Shown piece by piece: positions 31,523 through 39,643 of a stretch of 40,316 nt of DNA. Where the stretch lies: assembly GCA_040414495.1 (NCBI GenBank), contig JBEDUI010000153.1, positions 1 to 40,316 of the forward strand, in the 5' to 3' direction. The position numbers and the translations under genes were made by a program. Under the pieces are notes generated by a model. It had not been told where the DNA came from, did no database searches, and saw only the letters and a program-made list of their open reading frames with translations. The stretch is from DATAVB01 sp040414495 (GTDB lineage Bacteria > Actinomycetota > Actinomycetes > Mycobacteriales > QHCD01). Within the stretch, counting starts at the first letter, position 1. Each line of letters starts with the position of its first letter.

Positions 31523-33625
31523 TTAAAGTAAGTCGGGTCGCTTCCACGAGTTACCCAAAACGTGGTGATCAAGAAATGCAATCACCGTTTCATACCAAAC
31601 TTGAGCGTGTCCGGGAGTGAGCACCCAGTGATTCTCGTCCGGGAAATAGAGGAACTTCGCGTCGACCGATTGCTCGACCAGGTCGTGCCACAGCTGAAGG
31701 CCCTCGCCGATCGGAACGCGATAATCCTTGTCGCCGTGAATGACAAGTATCGGCGTTCTCACGTTGCGCACAAAAAGATGTGGCGAATTCTCGCGGTAGC
31801 GCGTCAGGTCTTCCAGTGGATTACCGAACTCGCTCAGCCAATACCACGGTGCATCCGTGGTTTTGCTGAATGCTTCGAGATTCCACAAGCTGGCATGGGT
31901 CACGATCGCTTTGAACCGGTCGGTATGTGTCGCAACCCAGTTGGCCATGTAGCCGCCGAACGAACCGCCCATGGCGGCGGTACGAGTCTCGTCGATGTCG
32001 TCGCGGGCGCAGACGGCATCTGTCACGCTCATCAGGTCAGTGAACGGATCGGCGCCCCATGCGCCCCAACCGCGCTGGATGAACTCCTGCCCGTACCCGG
32101 TCGAGAGACCAGGGTCAGGCAGCAGCACGGCGTATCCGCGGGCAACCAGCAGCCAGGGACACCAGCGCCACGACCACGCGTTCCAGCTACTCAACGGGCC
32201 GCCGTGGATCCACAGCGCCAGCGGAGCGGGAGAGTCGGCCGAGGCGTCATGCGGCAACGCCAACCACCCCCGCAACGGGGTGCCGTCGCTCGCCTGCGTG
32301 CGTACCTCGGTCAAGGTGCCGGGAAGGGGACCGACGTCGGCCGGGCTCGGCAGAACTACGCCGTCCTGGTCGGCGGCGCCTGGATCAAGCCGGACCGGGG
32401 TCGGCGGCTCGAGGTAGCCGGACCGCAGCGCGTACAGAGCAGACCCGTCGCGGGCGACCACCAGGTCGGTGTGGGCACCGTGCGCGGTCAGTCTGGTCAC
32501 CGTGCCGTCGGTCAGATCCAGCCGGAATACGGGCGCGTGGCCCTGTTCGTCGGCGACGAAGAAGACGCTCAGCCCGTCACTCGAGAACTCCGGGCTGGCT
32601 GGCCACAGCGGGAAGGTCGGCGCGGGATTGTGGCCCTCGCCCGTTGTCAGGTCCACCTGCCAGAGGGTGCAAACCGGCGCGTGGTCATACGTGGAAACCT
32701 GACTGCGCACGCAGATAACGGTGGCGGAATCGGGGCTGAACCTGGGTTCGCCGAACTCGGCGTCCTCGGCCGCGATGAGCTGGATCTCGTTGCCGGTAAT
32801 GGCATCCGCCACGACGATGACGGTGCGTTCGGCGGCTGGCGCGACGACGCGATTCTCGACGTAGGCGATCATGCTGCCGGTGGTATTAACCGTCAGCTGG
32901 TCCTCGATGCGTCCAGCCGGGTCTGGGGTGAGATCACGGGCCTCCGCAGCTGCCTCGGCCGTCTCCGCGTGTGGTCGGTAAACAGAATCGGCGCGCACCG
33001 ATCCGGCGGAAAAGACCCGGGTCTGGGCGGGGCCGAGGTCGTGGTCCCAGAAGCGCACTGGATACGACTCGTGCAGGATCGCGCTGACTCCGGCGTCTTT
33101 CCGCGCTTTATAGCGCTTTCCGTCGTCCTCGGCGTTGGCCGATCCGCGCATTGTCGGAGCGGTGAAGAAGACGTCACCGTTGTCGGCGGCCGCAACGGCT
33201 CCAATGCCTTGTGGCCTGCTGGCCACCTGTCTGGCTTCGCCGCCGCCGGCCGGCAGCAGCCAGAGCGCAACGTGGTCCTCGTCAGGATCGTTGATTTCGG
33301 GGTCCGGCCGCCGGGAGCTGAACAGCAACGCCCCGTCCGGCAGGAATACCGGCCCGGATTCGCCCGGGGCCGATCGGGTGAGGCGGCGTGCGGGTGCGGC
33401 CCCGGTCGGGTCGAGCTCCCACAGCGCACTCGCGTATTTCTTGCCATTGGGGCTTGGCGTGCTGACCGCGGTTACGAGCCGGCGGCCGTCAGATGAGAGC
33501 GCGAGCCGGGTCAGCCTGGGCAGGCGGACGAAGTCGCTGGGATCGGCGAAGGCTGTGCTGCCCTTGTGCAGTGCGTCGCCGTCACGTTCTAGGCCCTCAC
33601 GTTCTAGCTCAGCCGACTCAACCAT
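31523..33625 (-). CDS. Prolyl oligopeptidase family (S9) serine peptidase
   Basis: This acylaminoacyl-peptidase or dipeptidyl-peptidase-like enzyme has about 700 residues. An N-terminal beta-propeller (residues about 20-420, repeated SSDGRRLV, FLPDGALLFSS, FSPDSATVICV and FSSDGLSVFFV blades) precedes an alpha/beta-hydrolase domain. Its catalytic triad is Ser at about 555 in GGSFGGYM, Asp at about 634 in HGDKDYRVP and His at about 666 in DENHWVL. No signal peptide is visible, so it is probably cytoplasmic. The ATG at 33625 is chosen, with a GAGGGGGG tract about 12 bases upstream; the frame is open further 5' with no homology. Confidence 0.92.
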   Translation of the reverse strand: MVESAELEREGLERDGDALHKGSTAFADPSDFVRLPRLTRLALSSDGRRLVTAVSTPSPNGKKYASALWELDPTGAAPARRLTRSAPGESGPVFLPDGALLFSSRRPDPEINDPDEDHVALWLLPAGGGEARQVASRPQGIGAVAAADNGDVFFTAPTMRGSANAEDDGKRYKARKDAGVSAILHESYPVRFWDHDLGPAQTRVFSAGSVRADSVYRPHAETAEAAAEARDLTPDPAGRIEDQLTVNTTGSMIAYVENRVVAPAAERTVIVVADAITGNEIQLIAAEDAEFGEPRFSPDSATVICVRSQVSTYDHAPVCTLWQVDLTTGEGHNPAPTFPLWPASPEFSSDGLSVFFVADEQGHAPVFRLDLTDGTVTRLTAHGAHTDLVVARDGSALYALRSGYLEPPTPVRLDPGAADQDGVVLPSPADVGPLPGTLTEVRTQASDGTPLRGWLALPHDASADSPAPLALWIHGGPLSSWNAWSWRWCPWLLVARGYAVLLPDPGLSTGYGQEFIQRGWGAWGADPFTDLMSVTDAVCARDDIDETRTAAMGGSFGGYMANWVATHTDRFKAIVTHASLWNLEAFSKTTDAPWYWLSEFGNPLEDLTRYRENSPHLFVRNVRTPILVIHGDKDYRVPIGEGLQLWHDLVEQSVDAKFLYFPDENHWVLTPGHAQVWYETVIAFLDHHVLGNSWKRPDLL

Positions 33626-33820
33626 TACTCGGGCCACCCCCCTCGTGGTCGTCCGTCGCGCAGCCGTGAACCGGGCTGTGACGGATTGCCTTCGAATTGC
33701 CTCAGGCCGACCTTGCCACACGCGAATGTCACCCGCTGGGCATATTTCTCAAGACGAGCCGCAGACTCGCGACCGATTCAGATCCTGACGGGTGGGCCGG
33801 CGTGCCGAGCCGGACTCGAC

Positions 33821-34519
33821 TCAGTTCGGGCTGACGTACAGATGCGCGGCGGCCAGCTCGTCGAGGTGGATCTCTTCGTTCTCGGGATCGCCAGCGAGCC
33901 GTACCCGAACGCCGCCGTCGCCGTCCTTGCCGACCTCGATCGCGTGGCCGGGTTGGACACCCGCGTGATCCAGCAGACGCATCAGTTCGGTGTCGGGCTG
34001 CAGTTGCTCGCTGATGCGGCGCAACACGACCACATTGCCGCCGGCAGTCGCGGCGTCGCTGAGCGTCGAAAGGGACAGCGTGAACTCCGGCGCGGCCTTG
34101 CCGCCGATATCGGAGAGCCCGGGGATCGGGTTGCCATGCGGCGACTCGACCGGGTTATCCAGCAGCGGTACGAGCCGGCGCTCCACGTCCTCGCTCATCA
34201 CGTGTTCCCACCGGCAGGCCTCGACGTGCACGTCGGCCCAGTCCATTCCGATCACGTTGAGCAACAACAGCTCGGCGAGGCGGTGCTTGCGCATCACCGC
34301 GATGGCCCGGTTGCGGCCGCTGACCGTCAGCTCAAGATGCCGATCGCCCTGGACGGTGAGCAACCCGTCGCGCTCCATCCGGGCCACGGTCTGGCTCACC
34401 GTCGGTCCGCTCTGACGCAGCCGCTCGGCGATGCGGGCCCGCAACGGGACGATGCCCTCTTCTTCGAGTTCGTAGACCGTACGGAGGTACATCTCTGTGG
34501 TGTCAACGAGGTCGTTCAT
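33821..34519 (-). CDS. ideR: Iron-dependent repressor IdeR/DtxR
   Basis: IdeR represses siderophore and iron-uptake genes when loaded with Fe(II). The 232-residue product has a winged-helix domain (PLRARIAERLRQSGPTVSQTVARMERDGL). With the ATG at 34519 its metal ligands fall at exactly the DtxR/IdeR positions: M10, C102, E105 and H106 for the primary site, and H79, E83 and H98 for the ancillary site. The C-terminal SH3-like domain (GGNVVVLRRISEQL ... HLYVSPN) is complete. The ribosome binding site is weak. Proximity to a SigB-type sigma gene matches the ideR-sigB linkage in mycobacteria. Confidence 0.94.
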   Translation of the reverse strand: MNDLVDTTEMYLRTVYELEEEGIVPLRARIAERLRQSGPTVSQTVARMERDGLLTVQGDRHLELTVSGRNRAIAVMRKHRLAELLLLNVIGMDWADVHVEACRWEHVMSEDVERRLVPLLDNPVESPHGNPIPGLSDIGGKAAPEFTLSLSTLSDAATAGGNVVVLRRISEQLQPDTELMRLLDHAGVQPGHAIEVGKDGDGGVRVRLAGDPENEEIHLDELAAAHLYVSPN

Positions 34520-34607
34520 CCTTGGATGGTACTGCGCGCGCGGTCTGCTCGTCGGTCGCTGGACGCAGTGTGGATGCACGGCGTTCGCCTGCACGGGCTA
34601 TACAGCC

Positions 34608-34647
34608 CTCAGGCCGCCGACGCGTCGGTGCGCGTCAGCGGCCTGAG
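34608..34647. repeat. Long stem-loop between the lipoprotein gene and ideR
   Basis: CTCAGGCCGC pairs with GCGGCCTGAG (10 bp). After a single C-A mismatch, GACGCG pairs with CGCGTC around a 6-base loop. It lies about 90 bases upstream of ideR. It could be part of the ideR leader or of the terminator region of the lipoprotein gene. Confidence 0.5.
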
Positions 34648-34664
34648 CTGTTGTCCGATACCAA

Positions 34665-34687
34665 GGCCCGGCTTGGTCAGCCGGGCC
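34665..34687 (-). terminator. Terminator of the lipoprotein gene
   Basis: GGCCCGGCT and AGCCGGGCC form a perfect 9-bp stem with a 5-base loop, just after the lipoprotein stop codon at 34696. On the minus strand it is followed by TTGGTAT. Confidence 0.55.
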
Positions 34688-34695
34688 CGTCGCCC

Positions 34696-35388
34696 TCAGT
34701 GGGCAAATTTGGGTACCAGCGCCGCCAGCAGCTTCTCGGCGATCTGTTCTTCCTCGCCGCCGATTGTGTACGCCTTGAGGATGCCCGGGGTGTCGGCGCT
34801 GTTGCTGGTCGACACGACCACGTCGTCCTCTTTGGTGACCACGGCGGGGTGCCCGGCAATAGTCAGGTCCGTGCCGCCATGCTCACTGGCCTTCTGCGCA
34901 TTGACGCTGAAGCCCTCTGTTCCGAACTCGGCCACCATGATGCTGGGCTCGCCGCTAACCGCCTCGAAGGTGCAGTCGGTGGCGCCGCTGCCGTCCGTCT
35001 TGGCTGGCCCACCGAAGATCTGGTTCAACTGGGCGCTTGATATCGCCGCGCACATGCCGCTGGTCGCTCCGCTGCCGGAGTCAGAGCCCGACGGCGATCC
35101 GGACGGCAGGCTGCTGGGCAATCCCGAAGGCAGGCTGCTCGGTAGCCCTGATGGAAGCCCGGAGGGCAGGCCCGACGGCAATCCGGAAGGCAGACCGCTG
35201 GGCAACCCTGAGGAAGATCCGGACGGCAGGTCGCTCGGGCGGGACGAGTGGTCGGAGGTGGGTTTGGTTTGCGCGGCGCCGGCGAAGCTCGGTGAGCCCT
35301 CGGTCTTTGAAGCGCAGGCGGTCCCGAGAGTGGCGAGAGCTAGCGCGGCACTTATGCCCGCGATGCGTGACAACTTTGCACGTGTCAT
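34696..35388 (-). CDS. Lipoprotein with a tandem Leu-Pro-Ser-Gly stalk (DUF3558-like)
   Basis: The function is unknown. The 230-residue product has a signal peptide with lipobox LGTAC, then a Ser/Pro/Gly-rich stalk containing nine consecutive (G/S)LPS units and flanking SG-rich sequence. The C-terminal globular part (from about residue 110) has two Cys (MCAAISSAQLNQIFGG and DCTFEAVSG) and a GGEEEQIAEKLLAALVP helix, like DUF3558-type lipoproteins. The ATG at 35388 is chosen because it starts the signal peptide; the longer frame would bury it. Synonymous codons differ between the repeat units, so the repeat is kept at protein level. It is divergent from acuC. Confidence 0.82.
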   Translation of the reverse strand: MTRAKLSRIAGISAALALATLGTACASKTEGSPSFAGAAQTKPTSDHSSRPSDLPSGSSSGLPSGLPSGLPSGLPSGLPSGLPSSLPSGLPSSLPSGSPSGSDSGSGATSGMCAAISSAQLNQIFGGPAKTDGSGATDCTFEAVSGEPSIMVAEFGTEGFSVNAQKASEHGGTDLTIAGHPAVVTKEDDVVVSTSNSADTPGILKAYTIGGEEEQIAEKLLAALVPKFAH

Positions 35389-35552
35389 GTGGGGTCCGAT
35401 TCGATATGGGGCGACGCGGTGGATCTTAGAGGTGGCGGTGCGACGCTCCGCGCGCAAGCATCGTTCCGAGCCCCCAAACAAATCGGCCGCCGGGCAACCG
35501 CACCACATTTCGGGCAGCCGGCATCAGACCGCTACCAGCGCAAGGAGACACC

Positions 35553-36773
35553 GTGGAGCCAGCGGAGACGCCCAGACTGACGTCGTCTGGCGACAGGGGT
35601 TGCGCGGCGGCGATGGTGTGGGACGACGCGTTTCTCGAGTACGACCTCGGCGGCCGGCACCCGATGCACCCGGTGCGCTGGGAGCTCACCCGGCTGCTCG
35701 CGGGGGAGCTCGGTGTGCTCGATGACTTCACCTTGATCCGGCCGAGCACCGCCACGCGGGACGTGCTCTGCCAGGTGCACGACCCCGACTACGTCACCGC
35801 TGTGATTGAGGCATCGGGCGATCCGACGTACGTCGGCTACGGGCTCGGCTCGACCGACAATCCTGTCTTTCCGGCGATGCACGCTTCGGCATCGATTATC
35901 GCCGGCGGCAGTGTGGCGGCCGCTGAATTGGTTGCCACCGGCGAGGCCCAGCATGCGGTCAACATCGCTGGTGGCCTGCATCACGCCATGCACGACTGCG
36001 CATCCGGCTTCTGCATCTACAACGACGCCGCCCTCGCTGTGACCACCCTGCTGAACCGCGGTGTGGGACGCGTGGCCTACCTGGATTTCGACGTACATCA
36101 CGGAGACGGCGTGCAGGCCGCGTTCTACGACGACCCGCGCGTGCTGACCATCAGCCTGCACGAGAGCCCGACCTCCCTGCTGTTCCCCGGCACCGGCTAT
36201 CCCAATGAGATCGGGGTGGGCGACGCAGCGGGTACGGCGGTCAACGTCGCCCTGCCGGCCCAGACCGACGACGCGGGTTGGCTCCGGGCGTTCCACGCGG
36301 TCGTGCCTGCGCTGGTGCGGGCGTTCGCCCCGGAAGTACTCGTCGTCCAATGCGGCTGTGACAGTCACCGCGAAGATCCCCTGGCTGATCTGGCGCTCAC
36401 TGTGGACGGTCAACGAGCCTCGTACCTGGCCGCCCACGAGCTGGCCCACGAGGTGTGCGAGGGACGGATGCTTGCACTCGGCGGAGGCGGATACGGTCTG
36501 GTCCGCGTCGTGCCCCGAGCCTGGACTCATCTGCTGGCCGTGACGGCGGGTAGGCCGGTCGATCCGCGACGCGAGATACCGCCGAGCTGGGTCAGCCTGG
36601 CCGAGCGGGTCGGTCTGCCATTGGGCCCGCCGACCGTGATGACCGACGGTGTCAACCCGACGTACCAGGCGTGGCAACCCGACGGCGCTGGGCCGCTGGA
36701 TCGCGCCATCGCCGCTACCCGCGCGACGCTTTTCCCGTTGCATGGCCTGGACCCGGACGACCCCCGTGACTGA
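35553..36773 (+). CDS. acuC: AcuC-type histone deacetylase family lysine deacetylase
   Basis: This zinc-dependent deacetylase has 406 residues. In Bacillus, AcuC removes acetyl groups from acetyl-CoA synthetase to reactivate it. Class I HDAC-like active-site parts are all visible: HHAMHDCASGFCIYND, the zinc ligands in LDFDVHHGDGVQ, the later Asp in QCGCDSHREDPL and the Tyr in LGGGGYG. The GTG start at 35553 has AAGGAG about 6 bases upstream. Its 3' end overlaps the GNAT/acyl-CoA-synthetase gene by 8 bases, so a writer and an eraser of lysine acetylation are probably co-translated. Confidence 0.92.
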   Translation: MEPAETPRLTSSGDRGCAAAMVWDDAFLEYDLGGRHPMHPVRWELTRLLAGELGVLDDFTLIRPSTATRDVLCQVHDPDYVTAVIEASGDPTYVGYGLGSTDNPVFPAMHASASIIAGGSVAAAELVATGEAQHAVNIAGGLHHAMHDCASGFCIYNDAALAVTTLLNRGVGRVAYLDFDVHHGDGVQAAFYDDPRVLTISLHESPTSLLFPGTGYPNEIGVGDAAGTAVNVALPAQTDDAGWLRAFHAVVPALVRAFAPEVLVVQCGCDSHREDPLADLALTVDGQRASYLAAHELAHEVCEGRMLALGGGGYGLVRVVPRAWTHLLAVTAGRPVDPRREIPPSWVSLAERVGLPLGPPTVMTDGVNPTYQAWQPDGAGPLDRAIAATRATLFPLHGLDPDDPRD

Positions 36774-39600
36774 TTACCCGCACGAGTGGGAGGCCGACGT
36801 CGTACTGTCCGACGGCAGCACCGTCCACCTGCGACCGATTCGACCGGACGACGCTGATCGGATCGTTGCCCTGCACGGCCGGCTGTCCGAGCGCACCCGC
36901 TACCTGCGCTACTTCGGCCCGTACCCGCGCATCCCACCGCGCGACCTGACCCGTTTCACGGTCGTCGACCACAGTGGACGGGTAGCGCTCGTCGCTGAAC
37001 GCGGTCCGGATCTGATCGCGGTCGCGCGGTACGACCGGCTGCCCGACACTGATGATGCCGAGGTCGCGTTTGTGGTCGAGGACGCCTACCAGGGTCACGG
37101 GCTGGGCTCGATCCTGCTGGAGCATCTGGCCGCGGCGGCCCGGGAACGGGGCATCCGGCATTTCATCGCCGATGTGCTGGCCGAGAACCCCAGAATGGCA
37201 CGTGTCTTCCGCGACGCCGGCTACCAAACTCAGCGGTCGTCGCAGGGCGGCGTCGTCCAATTCATGTTTCCGATCGAGCCAACGCAGCGGTCGATCGCGG
37301 TCCTGTACGAGCGGGAGCAACGGGCGGAGGCCCGATCGATCGAACGGTTGCTCACCCCGCGGTCGGTGGCGGTCGTCGGCGCCAGCACCGACCCGAACAA
37401 GCTCGGTCACGTATTGCTGGCCAACGTCCTCGGCAACGGAGCGGAAACGGCGTTTACCGGCGCGGTCTATGCGGTTAATCCGCACCACGATTCGATCCTC
37501 GGCGTTCCCAGTTATCCACGGGTGCAGGACATTCCCGAGCCGGTCGAATTGGCCGTGATCGCCGCGCCCGCAGCCGAAGTACCGGCCGTCGTCGCTTCCT
37601 GCGCAACAAAAGGCGTACGGGGACTGGTCATTGCGTCAGGTGGCTTTGCCGAACGCGGCGAGCCAGGCCGGCGCGCGGAGGCCGAATTGGTGGCGCAGGC
37701 CCGCGGCAATGGAATGCGCGTCGTCGGCCCCAATTGCCTGGGCGTACTGAATACCGATCCGGCGATCATGCTCAACGCGACATTGGCGCCGGTCACCGTG
37801 GAGCGCGGCTCGATCGGTTTCTTCTGCCAATCCGGCGCGCTTGGCAGCATGACGTTACAGGCAGTACTTCGCCGCGGCATCGGGCTTTCCACATTCGTAT
37901 CGGCCGGCAACCGGGCCGACGTCAGCGGCAATGACCTATTGCAATTCTGGGCCGGTGATCCGGCGACGGACGTCATTCTGCTGTGGCTGGAGAGCTTCGG
38001 AAATCCCCGTAAATTCAGCCGATTAGCGCGCCGGGTGGCCCGGCACAAACCGGTGGTGATGCTGGGCCGGGGGCCGTGGTCACAGATCGACGCGACCGGT
38101 CTGCAACGGCTTTTCGCCGACGTTGGAATCATTTGGGTCGATACGCTGGACGAATTGTTCGACGTCGGCATGCTGTTGGGCTACCAGCCGCTGCCGGCCG
38201 GACCGTCCGTCGCGGTTGTCGGCAACTCCACCGCCGTCGGGGTGCTTGCCGCCGATGCCTGCGCCGGCGCGGGCCTGACGGTCGCAGACGGATATCCGGT
38301 CGACCTCGAGCCGGACACCGACCCACAGACATTGGCGCGCGCGGTGGCGGGTGCTCTCGCCGACCCGGGTGTCGACTCGGCCGTGGTGGTGTTCGTGCCG
38401 CCGCTGCCCAGCGCCGGGGTCGACCACGCCGAGGCCATTGCCACCGTCACGGCCGATCACGGCAAGCCGGTCGTCTCGACATTTCTGGGACTGGAAGGCT
38501 TCCCGGCCGGTTTGGCCCGCCGTGGTTTGGACGGCGTCATGACCCGCGGCTCGATTCCGTCCTATCCGTCCCCGGAGCGGGCAGTGCACGCCTTGGCCAA
38601 GGCCGCCCGCTACGCGCAGTGGCGCGCCCGCCCGGTCGGTCAGGTGCCGGAAATGGACCGCATCGACCGGGCCGCCGCGCAGCGCCTGGTCGCGGAGATA
38701 CTGCCCGCACGGCGTGCGCTCACCGATGCCGAAGTGGCCCGGCTGCTTGGTGCGTACGGAATTGACATCACCCCGCACCAGCTCGTGTCCACAGTGGACG
38801 AAGCGGTTCGTGCGGCCGACGAACTCGGGTATCCGGTCTCGCTCGCGTCCACGCGGCGTTCACTCTCGGCCACGGACCTGGCCGATGCGGCCGAGCTGCG
38901 GTCGGCGTGGGCACAGCTCGCGCACTCCGACACCGACCCTGAGACATCGACGGTTACCGGGTTTCCGGCCGCAGCCGGCCGAGCAGTACCGACCGCGGCG
39001 GATGTTGCTGCTGGCCCGGCCGTGCAGAGCGGCGTCGCGAGCGGCGTACGGCCACAGCCGGCCGCCGCGAGTGGCGCAGTGCCCTCGCCGGTCGCCGCGG
39101 GCCCACCAGGGTCCGCGGCCCAGACTACTGGCGAAGAGAGCGCGGAATTCGCGGTGCAGTCGATGGCGCCGCCCGGCGTATGGACGACCCTGGCCGTCGC
39201 CGACGACCCTACGTTCGGAGCGTTGGTGTCCTTCGGGGTCGGGGGAGTGACCAGTGAACTACTCGGTGACCGGGCGTACGCCAGCGTGCCGATGACCGAT
39301 GTCGACGCGGCCCGCCTGGTCCGGGCACCGCGGGCCGCCGCCTTGCTGTCCGGGTACCGCGGTGCGACGCCGGTCGAGCTCGCCGCACTCGAGGAGCTCG
39401 TACTGCGGCTGGCCCGGCTGGCCGACGACCTGCCCGAGGTGTTGTCGGTGCAGTTGGATCCGGTCCTGGTCGGCGAGCGGTCGCTGTCAGTCCTGGCCGC
39501 AGCCGTGACCGTAGGCACAGCGACGGCGAGGGCCAATCCTGGCCCTCGCCGTCTTCGTTCTGTCCAGACGAATCAGCCCACCGGCTCTACGACTGCCTGA
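36766..39600 (+). CDS. Bifunctional GNAT acetyltransferase / NDP-forming acyl-CoA synthetase-like protein (Pat-type)
   Basis: This is a probable protein lysine acetyltransferase of 944 residues. An N-terminal GNAT domain (18-170) has the acetyl-CoA loop YQGHGLGS at 108-115. Next come a CoA-binding domain (RSVAVVGAST at 199-208), succinyl-CoA-ligase-like domains (FFCQSGALGS; GRGPWSQIDATGLQRLF) and an ATP-grasp-like C-terminus (SFGVGGVTSELL). The SHTG loop carrying the phospho-His of active synthetases is missing. The ATP-grasp N-lobe is shortened and followed by an Ala/Pro/Ser-rich linker of about 70 residues, so the synthetase part is likely a regulatory sensor. GTG at 36766 overlaps acuC. 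The last 25 codons run through a terminator hairpin. Confidence 0.88.
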   Translation: MTDYPHEWEADVVLSDGSTVHLRPIRPDDADRIVALHGRLSERTRYLRYFGPYPRIPPRDLTRFTVVDHSGRVALVAERGPDLIAVARYDRLPDTDDAEVAFVVEDAYQGHGLGSILLEHLAAAARERGIRHFIADVLAENPRMARVFRDAGYQTQRSSQGGVVQFMFPIEPTQRSIAVLYEREQRAEARSIERLLTPRSVAVVGASTDPNKLGHVLLANVLGNGAETAFTGAVYAVNPHHDSILGVPSYPRVQDIPEPVELAVIAAPAAEVPAVVASCATKGVRGLVIASGGFAERGEPGRRAEAELVAQARGNGMRVVGPNCLGVLNTDPAIMLNATLAPVTVERGSIGFFCQSGALGSMTLQAVLRRGIGLSTFVSAGNRADVSGNDLLQFWAGDPATDVILLWLESFGNPRKFSRLARRVARHKPVVMLGRGPWSQIDATGLQRLFADVGIIWVDTLDELFDVGMLLGYQPLPAGPSVAVVGNSTAVGVLAADACAGAGLTVADGYPVDLEPDTDPQTLARAVAGALADPGVDSAVVVFVPPLPSAGVDHAEAIATVTADHGKPVVSTFLGLEGFPAGLARRGLDGVMTRGSIPSYPSPERAVHALAKAARYAQWRARPVGQVPEMDRIDRAAAQRLVAEILPARRALTDAEVARLLGAYGIDITPHQLVSTVDEAVRAADELGYPVSLASTRRSLSATDLADAAELRSAWAQLAHSDTDPETSTVTGFPAAAGRAVPTAADVAAGPAVQSGVASGVRPQPAAASGAVPSPVAAGPPGSAAQTTGEESAEFAVQSMAPPGVWTTLAVADDPTFGALVSFGVGGVTSELLGDRAYASVPMTDVDAARLVRAPRAAALLSGYRGATPVELAALEELVLRLARLADDLPEVLSVQLDPVLVGERSLSVLAAAVTVGTATARANPGPRRLRSVQTNQPTGSTTA
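39522..39565 (+). terminator. Intrinsic terminator inside the 3' end of the GNAT fusion gene
   Basis: GACGGCGAGGGCCA (39522-39535) pairs perfectly with TGGCCCTCGCCGTC (39540-39553) around an ATCC loop, followed by T-rich TTCGTTCTGTCC. This is the best terminator in the window, yet the open frame continues 47 bases past it to 39600. Confidence 0.85.
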
Positions 39601-39643
39601 CACCTCGCCGGATCAGCAACCGTCTGGGCGACGCGACACGCGG

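Noticed and set aside
31562..33496. 644-codon open frame antisense to the S9 peptidase
   Set aside because: The S9 catalytic triad and propeller are on the other strand; this frame has no coherent domain.
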